This document shows positions 49,776 to 57,592 of a stretch of 64,000 bases of DNA, piece by piece. The first letter of the stretch is position 1; each line of letters starts with the position of its first letter. The translations under genes were made by a program, and so were the position numbers. The notes under the pieces were generated by a model that saw only the letters and a list, made by a program, of their open reading frames with translations, had not been told where the DNA came from and searched no databases. The stretch is from Arthrobacter silviterrae. GTDB taxonomy: Bacteria > Actinomycetota > Actinomycetes > Actinomycetales > Micrococcaceae. The DNA is taken from positions 186,001 through 250,000 of the forward strand of contig NZ_JAAKZI010000001.1 of the NCBI RefSeq assembly GCF_011045165.1. Reading direction: 5' to 3'.

Positions 49776-50837
49776 CTAGCCGACCTTCTTCTGAAAGAGC
49801 CCGGCTTCGCCGAACTTGTGGGCAAGGGAGTTGGCGCCCCAAATGAGCAGCGCGCTGATGACGCCCTTGGCGAGGCCGGCCGCGGCGCCGGCACTCCAGT
49901 CGCCGCCGATCACGCCCGAATAGTAGACGTAGGTGTCCAGGACTTCCGCGGCGCCGGGGCCCACGTTGTCGCGCTGCAGGATGAACTGCTCGAAGCCGAC
50001 GCTGAGAATGTCGCCGATGCGCAGGATGAGCAACAGGATGATGACCGGCCGCAGGGCAGGCAGCGTGACGTGCCACAGGCGGCGCCAGCGTCCCGCGCCG
50101 TCGGCCGCTGCCGCTTCGTAGAGGGAGACGTCAACCGTGGACAGGGCTGCAAGGAAGATGATCATGGCCCAGCCGGCATCCTTCCAGACCAGCTGGATGG
50201 TGGCCATCAGCGGAAACGTGGTGGGGTCCGTCATGAACGGGATGGACCCCATCCCCATCAGCTTGAGCATGTTGTTGATGAAGCCGGCGCCGCCCAGGAA
50301 TTCCTGAAAGAACGTGATGACCAGGACCCAGGACAGGAAGTGCGGCAGGTACACGATCGACTGGAACACGTTGCGGATGCGCCGTGGCGAGAGCGAGTCA
50401 ACCACCAGGGCCAGGATGATCGGCACCGGGAAGAACAGCACCAGCTGGGTGACTGCAAGAACCATGGTGTTGCGGAAGGCGTCCAGGAAGGCGGGGTCAT
50501 CGAACAGCCCCACGAACTTTTCCATGCCCACGAAAGGGGCCTCGAAGACGGTCAGGTACGGTTGGTAATCCTGAAAGGCGATCACGTTGCCGAGGATCGG
50601 GATGTAGGCGAACAGGAGCATGACCAGCACGCCGGGCACCATCATGAGCACCATCTGCCAGTCGCGGCGCCAGCGGACCTTGAACGGGACTGCGTGGGTC
50701 TTCGATTGCGCGGGGTTCTTGCTGCGGGATGCCCGCCCACGGCGGCGAGACGCCGTCTCGCCTCTTGCGTTCATTGGCCCGGCCTCCGCGGCGGGAGCCG
50801 AAGTCTCCAGGGTTTCCTGACGTGTCGTCGGGCTCAT
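49776..50837 (-). CDS. sugar ABC importer permease (LplB/MalF type)
   Basis: About 353 residues. A basic Ser/Arg-rich cytoplasmic N-terminus (to about 60) precedes six helices. The EAA loop reads EAAAADGAGRWRRLWHVTLPAL. ATG 50837 has AGGAG six bases upstream and is preferred to in-frame starts reaching to 50912, which would run into the operator. It is the first gene of the importer operon (permease, permease, lipoprotein) and diverges from the formylglycine-generating enzyme gene. Confidence 0.93.
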   Translation of the reverse strand: MSPTTRQETLETSAPAAEAGPMNARGETASRRRGRASRSKNPAQSKTHAVPFKVRWRRDWQMVLMMVPGVLVMLLFAYIPILGNVIAFQDYQPYLTVFEAPFVGMEKFVGLFDDPAFLDAFRNTMVLAVTQLVLFFPVPIILALVVDSLSPRRIRNVFQSIVYLPHFLSWVLVITFFQEFLGGAGFINNMLKLMGMGSIPFMTDPTTFPLMATIQLVWKDAGWAMIIFLAALSTVDVSLYEAAAADGAGRWRRLWHVTLPALRPVIILLLILRIGDILSVGFEQFILQRDNVGPGAAEVLDTYVYYSGVIGGDWSAGAAAGLAKGVISALLIWGANSLAHKFGEAGLFQKKVG

Positions 50838-50913
50838 TGGTGCTCCTGGCTTGGGTTCGGTGGGTGGCTTCCAAGGGTGGGAGGAGTCACAGGACTGTGA
50901 TGCCTGCCACACG

Positions 50914-50929
50914 TGTTAATCGTTTAACA
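50914..50929. promoter_or_regulatory. LacI-type operator in front of the importer operon
   Basis: TGTTAATCGTTTAACA is palindromic at all but the two positions next to the central CG, the classic LacI/GalR-family operator form. It lies 77-92 bp upstream of the first permease start. The LacI gene 4 kb away in the same locus is the obvious candidate to bind it. Confidence 0.7.
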
Positions 50930-50946
50930 AAGATAAGCCATGAAAA

Positions 50947-50970
50947 TGAATCATGCAAGATCATGATTCA
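50947..50970. promoter_or_regulatory. perfect 9-bp inverted repeat in the importer/FGE divergent promoter
   Basis: TGAATCATG (50947-50955) and CATGATTCA (50962-50970) are exact complements around a 6-bp spacer, in an AT-rich stretch. It lies 18 bp beyond the LacI-type operator towards the FGE gene, so it may be a second regulator site serving the divergent promoters. Apart from these two sites, 50838-51157 shows only leader sequence. Confidence 0.5.
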
Positions 50971-51157
50971 AATTCTCCAAATAAGTCACAATCACGCATG
51001 GTGAGGGATTTCCCGCTGCGTTTCCTGCCTGGACTTCCCTTGCCGGTCTGCCATCCGGCGCCACCGCGCGTGATGCGTCACAATGGAGGGTAGAGCCCCG
51101 CGCAGCTCCGGACGGCCGGCCGGACGGACGCGTGCCCAGGCCTGAGAAGGAGAACCA

Positions 51158-52141
51158 GTGTCCAGTTGCTGCAGCCCGAAAGGCCGCCAGGCATCCCCGA
51201 ACGCCCACGACGGACACGGACCGGAAGCCACCACCCCACTGGCGGTTGCGAACGCGGCCGCACCTGCCCACGAGGACGTGGCCATTCCCGCCGGCACCTT
51301 TGCCATGGGCGACCCTTTCGGCGAGGGTTACCCGGCCGACGGCGAAACGCCCGTGCACAGCGTTGCCATGTCCGCGTTCCGGATCGATGCCACGGCCGTC
51401 AGCAACACGCAGTTCGCAACATTCATCGACGCCACCGGGTACCGCACCGAATCCGAGGTGTACGGGACCTCCGCCGTTTTCCACCTGGCCGTCCAGGCGG
51501 GCACCCAAGACATCCTCGGCACCGCCTCCGGGACGCCCTGGTGGCTGAACGTCCGGGGCGCGGACTGGGCCCATCCGGCCGGGCGGCTCTCTTTCTGGGA
51601 AGACATCCCCGACCATCCCGTGGTGCAGGTTTCGCACACTGACGCACTGGCCTACTGTGCCTGGGCCGGCCGCGCCCTGCCCACGGAGGCGCAGTGGGAA
51701 TACTCAGCCCGCGGCGGTCTCGCCCAGGCCCGGTACCCGTGGGGCAACGAGCTTCACGGTATCGCGGCGGACGGCACTACTGTCCACCACTGCAACATCT
51801 GGCAAGGCACCTTTCCCACCGAAAACACGGGCGACGACGGCCACCTCACCACCGCGCCTGTGCGCACCTTCGGGCCCAACGGCCATGGGCTGTTCCAGAC
51901 CAGCGGCAACGTGTGGGAATGGTGTTCCGACTGGTTCCTGCCCAAGTACTACAAATCCTGCCAGGACTTGGGCACCGTGGCGGATCCCCCCGGCCCCACC
52001 ATCGGGCGGGGCCGGGTCATGCGGGGCGGCTCCTACCTGTGCCACGAGTCCTACTGCAACCGCTACCGGCTGGCCGCGCGCAGCTCCAATTCCCCCGAGT
52101 CGGCCAGCGGCAACCTCGGCTTCAGAACTGTCGCCCCTTGA
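51158..52141 (+). CDS. formylglycine-generating enzyme (sulfatase-activating)
   Basis: A 327-residue FGE/SUMF1-type protein that oxidises the cysteine of sulfatase CxPxR motifs to formylglycine using oxygen and copper. The FGE fold is clear from IPAGTFAMGD, LPTEAQWEYSARGG and SGNVWEWCSDWF. The active-site pair is C295 and C300 in GGSYLCHESYCNRYRLAARS. The N-terminus starts SSCCSPKG and has a short variable linker. GAAGGAG six bases ahead fixes the GTG start. It is divergent from the importer operon, and its 3' end overlaps the convergent glycosidase gene by 20 bp. Its obvious client is the sulfatase at 38913-40394. Confidence 0.95.
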   Translation: MSSCCSPKGRQASPNAHDGHGPEATTPLAVANAAAPAHEDVAIPAGTFAMGDPFGEGYPADGETPVHSVAMSAFRIDATAVSNTQFATFIDATGYRTESEVYGTSAVFHLAVQAGTQDILGTASGTPWWLNVRGADWAHPAGRLSFWEDIPDHPVVQVSHTDALAYCAWAGRALPTEAQWEYSARGGLAQARYPWGNELHGIAADGTTVHHCNIWQGTFPTENTGDDGHLTTAPVRTFGPNGHGLFQTSGNVWEWCSDWFLPKYYKSCQDLGTVADPPGPTIGRGRVMRGGSYLCHESYCNRYRLAARSSNSPESASGNLGFRTVAP

Positions 52142-55100
52142 TGACCAGCACAACACCGCGGCCCGGTTCAACAGTGATGGCAGTACCGGGTGCATAACCC
52201 GCTGCGTCCTGGAAGCCGGCGATCGCGGGCGCCGCAGCGCAGGCCCCGCCCAGGTGCGCAAACCCCGGCGCAAACTCCAACGTCACAGCCACCGGCGCCT
52301 CAGCCCAGCTGGCCAATGCGGTGACCAGCCCGGCGGGCGTGATCCAGCTGCTCGCCAGCACGCCGGGATGGCTGGTGCGCACGGGCGAGCCCGGGTCCCA
52401 GTGCCCCACCATGTCCGCCGCAGCCAGCCCGTGGTCGGCCCAGAATTGCCACAGCGGCCGGTTGTCCACCCGCGGGGCCCGCCCCGTCATGCCAAAGACC
52501 AGGCCGCGCCAGGGGTTGCCTCCCCCTTCAAGCATCTCCCCCATGAGGCCGAACGGGATGCCGGAGACTTCCACCAGCCAGAACGCCGCGTCCGTATTGT
52601 CATAGTCAAAGTACTCGCCGAGCCACAGCCTGTCCGTGTACGGCAGCTGTTCCATGTACAGGTTCGCCGACGGGTTCCAGCCGTCGCGCTCGGTGAATTG
52701 GTTGGCGGAGTGGAGATCGATCTCCGGGTCCTGGCACCGCCTCTCGAGCACCTTGCGGACGCGCTTCATGGCCTGCCGGTCATAGGCAATGTCATCGAGG
52801 TAGATGCCGTCCACGCCGGTGCGCCGCACCAGCTCGTCCAGCCCGCGGATGTACCAGTTTTGCAGCCTCGACTCCCCTGCCGTCACAACCGCCACATCAT
52901 CCACATTGGGTGCATGCCAGGCGGAAACGTAATTGCGGCCGGCATGTTCCTGCAGCCACATGTGCCCCAGGCCCGGACCCCCACTGAAAATTTCCCCGCC
53001 CAGCGACAGCATCGGCAGCAGGTCCGGGCTGTGCGCCGTCAGCTCGCGCACAGTGTCATACACCTTGACCTTGAGGCCCGCAGCATGAGCCTCCGCCGTG
53101 TAGCTGGCCAGGGTTTCCGCATGCAGCAAGGGGTCGTTGATGAACGGCGCCAGGGCGGTGGCGTGGTGAATGTTGATGACCGAGGCCCCGGTTTCGGCAA
53201 TAGCCTCCACGCTGCCCTGGTCGTGGAAGTAGCGGTTGGCAAGCTGGCGACCCGGCTGGATTGGCTTGAACGGGGTCAGCAGCAGTCGGAAGCCGTAGTT
53301 GAGGCTTTCCCCTGCTGCGAGGGTCCGGGGTCCGCTAAAGGCTTCAACGCGCACGACGCCGGCGCCCCCTTCCGCGGCCGCCTCACGCAGGGTGACTCCC
53401 GCGGCACCGGCACCGTCACCGGTGTTGGCCCAGGAGACGGGGGCGTTGAGCGGCTTTTCGTGGTAGAAATTCGTGTTCAGCGGGCGCTCGTAGTTGTCGT
53501 CGCGCAGGGCGAGCTGGACGCCGATGTTTGCATCCCCCAGCCACAGCGACTCCTGGTTGCGTGCGGTGACGTCCCAGGTCCAGTCGAGGCTGGTCATGCG
53601 GTTGCCGCCGGGCGTGCCCAGACCCATGGAATATGGCACCGCATCCTGGCGGAACGGCACCGCCAGGCGGACGTCGCCCAATTCCGCCTGGGCATCCCCG
53701 GTATTGGTGAGCCGGACGGCGAAGGAGGCTGCGCCGTCGGCCTCCAGCTCACCGTCAACGGTGACCTGCAGCTTGGTTAGCTTGTTGGACCAGGTGCAAC
53801 TCCAGCCGATGCGGGCCGGGCCGTGAACGCTGAACCGCAGCGGCGAATGTTGCCAGGCGGCCTGGCCGCCGGACACGGGGGTGAAGGCAAAGGGTCCGGC
53901 CAGCAGTTCGCGGGCAGGTCCATCCACAGCCGTGACGGCGGGCGTATAAGTGGAGGTGATTTGGGCCGGCAGGCCGTTGGCGCCCAGGGCCAGGGTTCGG
54001 CCTAGAATGCCCAGCGTGCGGGCCTGTTCATCCAGTGAAATGGCCGTGTAGGGGCGGACCAGTTCGTCATCCTGTGCCAGCGTCGAGTCCAGCCATGCCA
54101 GGCGGCGCAGCTTGCCAGGGTCGCCATAACCGCCCGCGGCAATGTCGGGCTCCGCTCCCGGCAGGACAGTCAGCTCAACCGGGACGGTGGCGCTGCCGGC
54201 CGGGGTGGCCACCGTGACGGCGGCCTGCAGCGTGCCGCCGGCCGCCCCAGTTGGGACAGGCAAAATGATGAACAGTGCCTGGACCGTTCCTTCCGTGACG
54301 TCCAATTCCTTGCTGAACGGCATGCCCAGCCGGTCCACGCCCTCGGTGTTGATGCACCGGCCGGCCACTTCCTGCCCGGCGGAGCTTGCCGCCACGGATA
54401 CTGAAACCCCCGCCACTTCCGTGAGGGCATACAGGCCCAGTTGCAGGACGTAGTCCTCGCCGGGCTGTGCTTGCCCGGTCACGGTGGCCTGCGCCGGCGT
54501 TCCGGCCGCGGCGACGGGGCCCCCGATGGCCCAGTGCGCTGGAACGCCGTCCTTCATGGAGATGAGGTGCTCCCGGTCCTGGGCAAAGAGGAGAAAGGCT
54601 GCGCCGCGGTGCCCGGCGTGCAACCCGTCCAGCTCAGCCGCCGTGGGGGTGAAATTCATCGGGGCAAAGGAGTCCCATTCGCTGGCCGCCTCGTAGCGGA
54701 CAGCCCTCGCTTCAGGGAATTTGCCGTTGGCGGGCCCGTTTTCTGCCGGCCAGACTCCGCCGGCAACCTCGTGCACCCAGCCCGGATCCGCCGTCGGCCT
54801 GGCCGGCAGGTACCGGGCCTGGGGGTAGTGGGCGTGCCCGCCCATGGCGTAGGGCAGGTAGTAAAAGTAATAGCTGCCGGGTCCGTCCAGGGGTTCAAAG
54901 GTGAATGCACCGCGTTCCCTGGTCACTTCCGAAGCGGTGACATTGCGCACGCGCCGGCCGGACGCTGCGGACACCACGATGACATCCACGCCCTCCGGGT
55001 TTTCATCCTGCCGCCGCCAGGGCAGCACCACCGTGTTGGCTCGGGGGCCGGCAGGGACTTCCGAGACCTCCACCACAATGCGGTGGTTTCCGTACAGAAG

Positions 55101-55232
55101 CTTGTCCCACTCCCCCACGCCGCAGGCAAGCTCGGGGTGGAGCTTTGTGGCTGTCGCGCCGGGGAGGGAGGGGTGGGTTGCAGTGGCAGGGACGTGCATG
55201 GGGTGATCAGCTCCAGGGTTGGCAGTGGTCAT
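52122..55232 (-). CDS. large unassigned glycoside hydrolase-type protein (DUF6067-like)
   Basis: About 1036 residues without a signal peptide. The N-terminal half looks like beta-sandwich domains. The C-terminal half looks like a (beta/alpha)8 barrel, with INIHHATALAPFINDPLL, RRTGVDGIYLDDIAYDR (D813, D814) and RLWLGEYFDYDNTD (E873), the pattern of an aspartate nucleophile and glutamate acid/base. The overall form resembles the uncharacterised glycosidase-like DUF6067 group seen in Bacteroides host-glycan loci; this is from memory. ATG 55232 has GGAAG ahead of it. Being cytoplasmic and next to the importer, it probably cleaves an imported oligosaccharide. Confidence 0.75.
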   Translation of the reverse strand: MTTANPGADHPMHVPATATHPSLPGATATKLHPELACGVGEWDKLLYGNHRIVVEVSEVPAGPRANTVVLPWRRQDENPEGVDVIVVSAASGRRVRNVTASEVTRERGAFTFEPLDGPGSYYFYYLPYAMGGHAHYPQARYLPARPTADPGWVHEVAGGVWPAENGPANGKFPEARAVRYEAASEWDSFAPMNFTPTAAELDGLHAGHRGAAFLLFAQDREHLISMKDGVPAHWAIGGPVAAAGTPAQATVTGQAQPGEDYVLQLGLYALTEVAGVSVSVAASSAGQEVAGRCINTEGVDRLGMPFSKELDVTEGTVQALFIILPVPTGAAGGTLQAAVTVATPAGSATVPVELTVLPGAEPDIAAGGYGDPGKLRRLAWLDSTLAQDDELVRPYTAISLDEQARTLGILGRTLALGANGLPAQITSTYTPAVTAVDGPARELLAGPFAFTPVSGGQAAWQHSPLRFSVHGPARIGWSCTWSNKLTKLQVTVDGELEADGAASFAVRLTNTGDAQAELGDVRLAVPFRQDAVPYSMGLGTPGGNRMTSLDWTWDVTARNQESLWLGDANIGVQLALRDDNYERPLNTNFYHEKPLNAPVSWANTGDGAGAAGVTLREAAAEGGAGVVRVEAFSGPRTLAAGESLNYGFRLLLTPFKPIQPGRQLANRYFHDQGSVEAIAETGASVINIHHATALAPFINDPLLHAETLASYTAEAHAAGLKVKVYDTVRELTAHSPDLLPMLSLGGEIFSGGPGLGHMWLQEHAGRNYVSAWHAPNVDDVAVVTAGESRLQNWYIRGLDELVRRTGVDGIYLDDIAYDRQAMKRVRKVLERRCQDPEIDLHSANQFTERDGWNPSANLYMEQLPYTDRLWLGEYFDYDNTDAAFWLVEVSGIPFGLMGEMLEGGGNPWRGLVFGMTGRAPRVDNRPLWQFWADHGLAAADMVGHWDPGSPVRTSHPGVLASSWITPAGLVTALASWAEAPVAVTLEFAPGFAHLGGACAAAPAIAGFQDAAGYAPGTAITVEPGRGVVLVIKGRQF

Positions 55233-55330
55233 CCCATGCTTCCGTGAATCTTTGCGATCGTAAAGTGGCATTACGAATCTCAATCACTCATATTGAGCAT
55301 TTCGAACCACCTGCCCCTCCCGCCCCCTCC

Positions 55331-55391
55331 CGCGAACCGGCACTTAACGTGGATTTTTCGGCGCAACATCCACGTTAAGTGCCGGTTCGCG
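55331..55391. terminator. perfect 24-bp stem between two minus-strand genes
   Basis: Arms 55331-55354 and 55368-55391 are exact complements (CGCGAACCGGCACTTAACGT... with its partner) around a 13-base loop TTTTCGGCGCAAC. Flanking CCCCTCC and GGGGTGGAGG runs can extend it. It lies 25 bp after the stop of the phosphotransferase gene and about 100 bp before the glycosidase start, so it probably ends the upstream transcript. Confidence 0.7.
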
Positions 55392-55415
55392 AGGGGTGGA
55401 GGGGCGGTTAGGGCG

Positions 55416-56366
55416 TCAAGGCGTGTCGAGGCGGAGCTTGAGCCACCCGACCAACGCGTCGGCCTGCTTGCGCTGGAATGCCCGCAGCGTGGGCATGCCG
55501 GGCGAGTCTGGCCGGCGGGACATGTCCATGAAGTAGCCCGCAAACCCTGCCAGCACCCCGTTGATTGCTGCAGCGGGGACACCGGAAAAAGCCGGATGGC
55601 TGTCCAGGAATCTTTCCGGGCGGCTGTCCGGGTCCAGGGACTTGACGTTGATGAGCACGCTCAGGGCATCCACCCAGAATGCGCCGACGGCGGCCCACGG
55701 CCAGTCAACCAGCACCGCCCGGGAACCTCCCGTGTCCCCGCCCGGACCACCGGTCAGCAGGATGTTGTCCGTGCGCAAGTCCCCGTGGACCAGTGAAGTG
55801 CCGGCCAGGCATTCCACTCCTGCCCGGGCCAGCGCAACCAACTCCGCTAAATTCACCAATGCCCACGGGTCCAGCCCCTCCATGGGCCTGCGCTGCAGCT
55901 TTTCCCACCCCATGAATGCGCCGCGCAGCGAGTCCTGGTACAGGGGAAGGTCCAGCCCGGCAGGCAGTTCCACCCGGGCCACCTCCGCCAGGGTATGCAG
56001 CACAACGCCGAGCTCGTCCTCCTGCCAGGGTTCCCTCGGATGCCGGCCGTCCACGTCGGTGAGGGCCAGCGCAACCCAAGTGCCGTCGTCGTACGTACCA
56101 AGGAGGCGGGGCATGGGCAGGGCGGGCGGCAGGGAGGCGGTGATGGCTGCCTCACGCCGGTGCAGCGTGGCGGACGTGGCGTTGACGTCCGCGCTGACCG
56201 CCTTGACGAAGGCCCGGCGTCCCGAGGCCAGCCGCACCCGGTCGGCGGAACCGGGCGAAAAGCCTCCGGACTGGGTGGCTGCCTCCACCACCGGCCCACC
56301 CAGGATTTCCTCGATGCCTGAGCGGACTGATGCCGGCAGTTCGGACCAGCCGATCCGTGAATTCAT
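55416..56366 (-). CDS. aminoglycoside-phosphotransferase-fold kinase
   Basis: A 316-residue APH/choline-kinase-like protein. The catalytic loop reads LVHGDLRTDNILL (HGD..N), and the metal motif is VDWPWAAVGAFW. A nucleotide loop appears as SGGFSPGSADRVRLASG with a following lysine (FVKA). Family substrates include antibiotics, sugars and amino alcohols; there is no sign of a resistance context. The ATG overlaps the stop of the upstream PP2C-like gene in an ATGA, so the two are translationally coupled. Confidence 0.88.
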   Translation of the reverse strand: MNSRIGWSELPASVRSGIEEILGGPVVEAATQSGGFSPGSADRVRLASGRRAFVKAVSADVNATSATLHRREAAITASLPPALPMPRLLGTYDDGTWVALALTDVDGRHPREPWQEDELGVVLHTLAEVARVELPAGLDLPLYQDSLRGAFMGWEKLQRRPMEGLDPWALVNLAELVALARAGVECLAGTSLVHGDLRTDNILLTGGPGGDTGGSRAVLVDWPWAAVGAFWVDALSVLINVKSLDPDSRPERFLDSHPAFSGVPAAAINGVLAGFAGYFMDMSRRPDSPGMPTLRAFQRKQADALVGWLKLRLDTP

Positions 56367-57202
56367 GGTGTGGCCGGCGCCAGGGTAAGGACGCAGGCGT
56401 CGTCGGCAACCTCCCCGATTTCGGCCTGCCGGGCGCGCAGTTCATGCATCAGGCCCAGGGCGCCAAGGGTTGTTTGGGTGCGTTCCAGGAACTCCTCCGG
56501 GCCGCTGACCAGGCCCAGGTCCACGGCACGCCAGGCACCGTCCGTGGCCATCACCATGAGCTCTGGCCGGTCCAGCTGGACCACATGGGCATGGTCTGCG
56601 GCTTCAGGTTCGCGCCGGGCCACCCACAGCCGTCCCTGGGTGTTGCGCAGTTGCCGGTCGTGGATGAGCAGGCGGCGGCGTTCGGCCGGGTCCACGGGAG
56701 GCCGGCCCTGCTCGGGACCAGCCGCAGGCGGCTCCTCCGCCGCGGGCGCCAGCGCGGCGTCGACGGCGGCGTTGGCGTCACCGGAGCGCACCAAGTGGGT
56801 GGCGCCGCCGGCCGTGCGCACCACCACCGAGCAGTCCGCCAGGCTGGCCACCTCCACCCCGTCGGCGTTGAGCTGCGCCACGGAGATTGCGGCGCTGGGA
56901 AAGCGGACCCGCTCGGCACCGACCAGCGGCATCGCCGCGGCGTCCACCGCGGCCAGCGCCGAGGCGAGCCTGGCCCGCACGCCCGTCCGCACCAGGTCGG
57001 TGCCCGGCCCGGCGAGGATCATGGTCAGGGCCTGGGCCAGCCACTGCGGGTCCGACGACGCCGGCAGCCCCAGCGGTTCCAGCAGCGGCGTGGCCCCGTC
57101 AATGACCCATGCGTTGGGGCCCTTGAACCCGCACGCATCCTCCATGACGTGGGCATCGCCCTCAAACAGCACGCGTGCACGGGTTTCCCAGGCAAGATTC
57201 AT
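56363..57202 (-). CDS. PP2C-like protein of unknown function
   Basis: About 279 residues. DACGFKGPNAWVIDGATPLLE, then SLADCSVVVRTAGG and LMVMATDGAWRAVDL, give the D-G and D-G/DD metal-binding pattern of PP2C-type phosphatases in a shortened form. The terminal EVADDACVLTLAP matches the last DD motif. The substrate is unknown; such stand-alone PP2C-like proteins may dephosphorylate proteins or small molecules. AGGATG lies five bases ahead of ATG 57202. It overlaps the phosphotransferase gene by four bases, so an opposing kinase/phosphatase pair is conceivable but unproven. Confidence 0.75.
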   Translation of the reverse strand: MNLAWETRARVLFEGDAHVMEDACGFKGPNAWVIDGATPLLEPLGLPASSDPQWLAQALTMILAGPGTDLVRTGVRARLASALAAVDAAAMPLVGAERVRFPSAAISVAQLNADGVEVASLADCSVVVRTAGGATHLVRSGDANAAVDAALAPAAEEPPAAGPEQGRPPVDPAERRRLLIHDRQLRNTQGRLWVARREPEAADHAHVVQLDRPELMVMATDGAWRAVDLGLVSGPEEFLERTQTTLGALGLMHELRARQAEIGEVADDACVLTLAPATP

Positions 57203-57291
57203 GCTTTCATCCTGCCACAACGAAAACCGCGCCCGCCCCCGCTTTCCGCGCCCGTTGGTAGGGGTGCAAAAAGCGCGGACGGGCGCGGCCA

Positions 57292-57447
57292 CTATTCGTT
57301 GTCGCCGACCCGGCGTCCCCAGCGGCGCTTGCGACCGATCTTGCGGTTAACGGCCCAGGGCGACTTCGCGGGACGCCCCTGTCCGCGCCACTGGTGCGGG
57401 CGGCAGATGGTGCAGCCCTTGTAGCGGCGGTGTGGTGAATGAGCCAT
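57292..57447 (-). CDS. 51-residue basic protein with a CxxC motif
   Basis: A short gene starting MAHSPHRRYKGCTICRPHQW with C12 and C15, then a very basic tail (RKIGRKRRWGRRVGDNE). It has AAGGAAG nine bases ahead of the ATG and strong codon-position bias. Similar small proteins are conserved in actinobacteria, often near gatCAB, from memory. A CxxC knuckle with a basic tail suggests RNA or ribosome contact, but the function is unknown. The space 57448-57592 up to gatB shows a leader and nothing else. Confidence 0.75.
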   Translation of the reverse strand: MAHSPHRRYKGCTICRPHQWRGQGRPAKSPWAVNRKIGRKRRWGRRVGDNE

Positions 57448-57592
57448 GGCGGCTTCCTTTCCGAGACGTTCCCCACCCGGATGGGCAGGGTAGGCAAGGG
57501 ATTCGGAAGCTCATGGTGGCGAGTTTACACCGAGGCTGGGCACGGCGGACGAAGGATTGAAACGCTGCCACAAGGAAAACCGGGCAAGGAAG

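Noticed and set aside
51657-53780. A 707-codon plus-strand open frame across the FGE and glycosidase genes
   Set aside because: It is antisense to two genes with strong family motifs and has no recognisable domains.
52122-55232. Second GH101 enzyme
   Set aside because: The barrel pattern is vaguely similar but the GH101-specific WxHWAxDxxYGG segment is missing.
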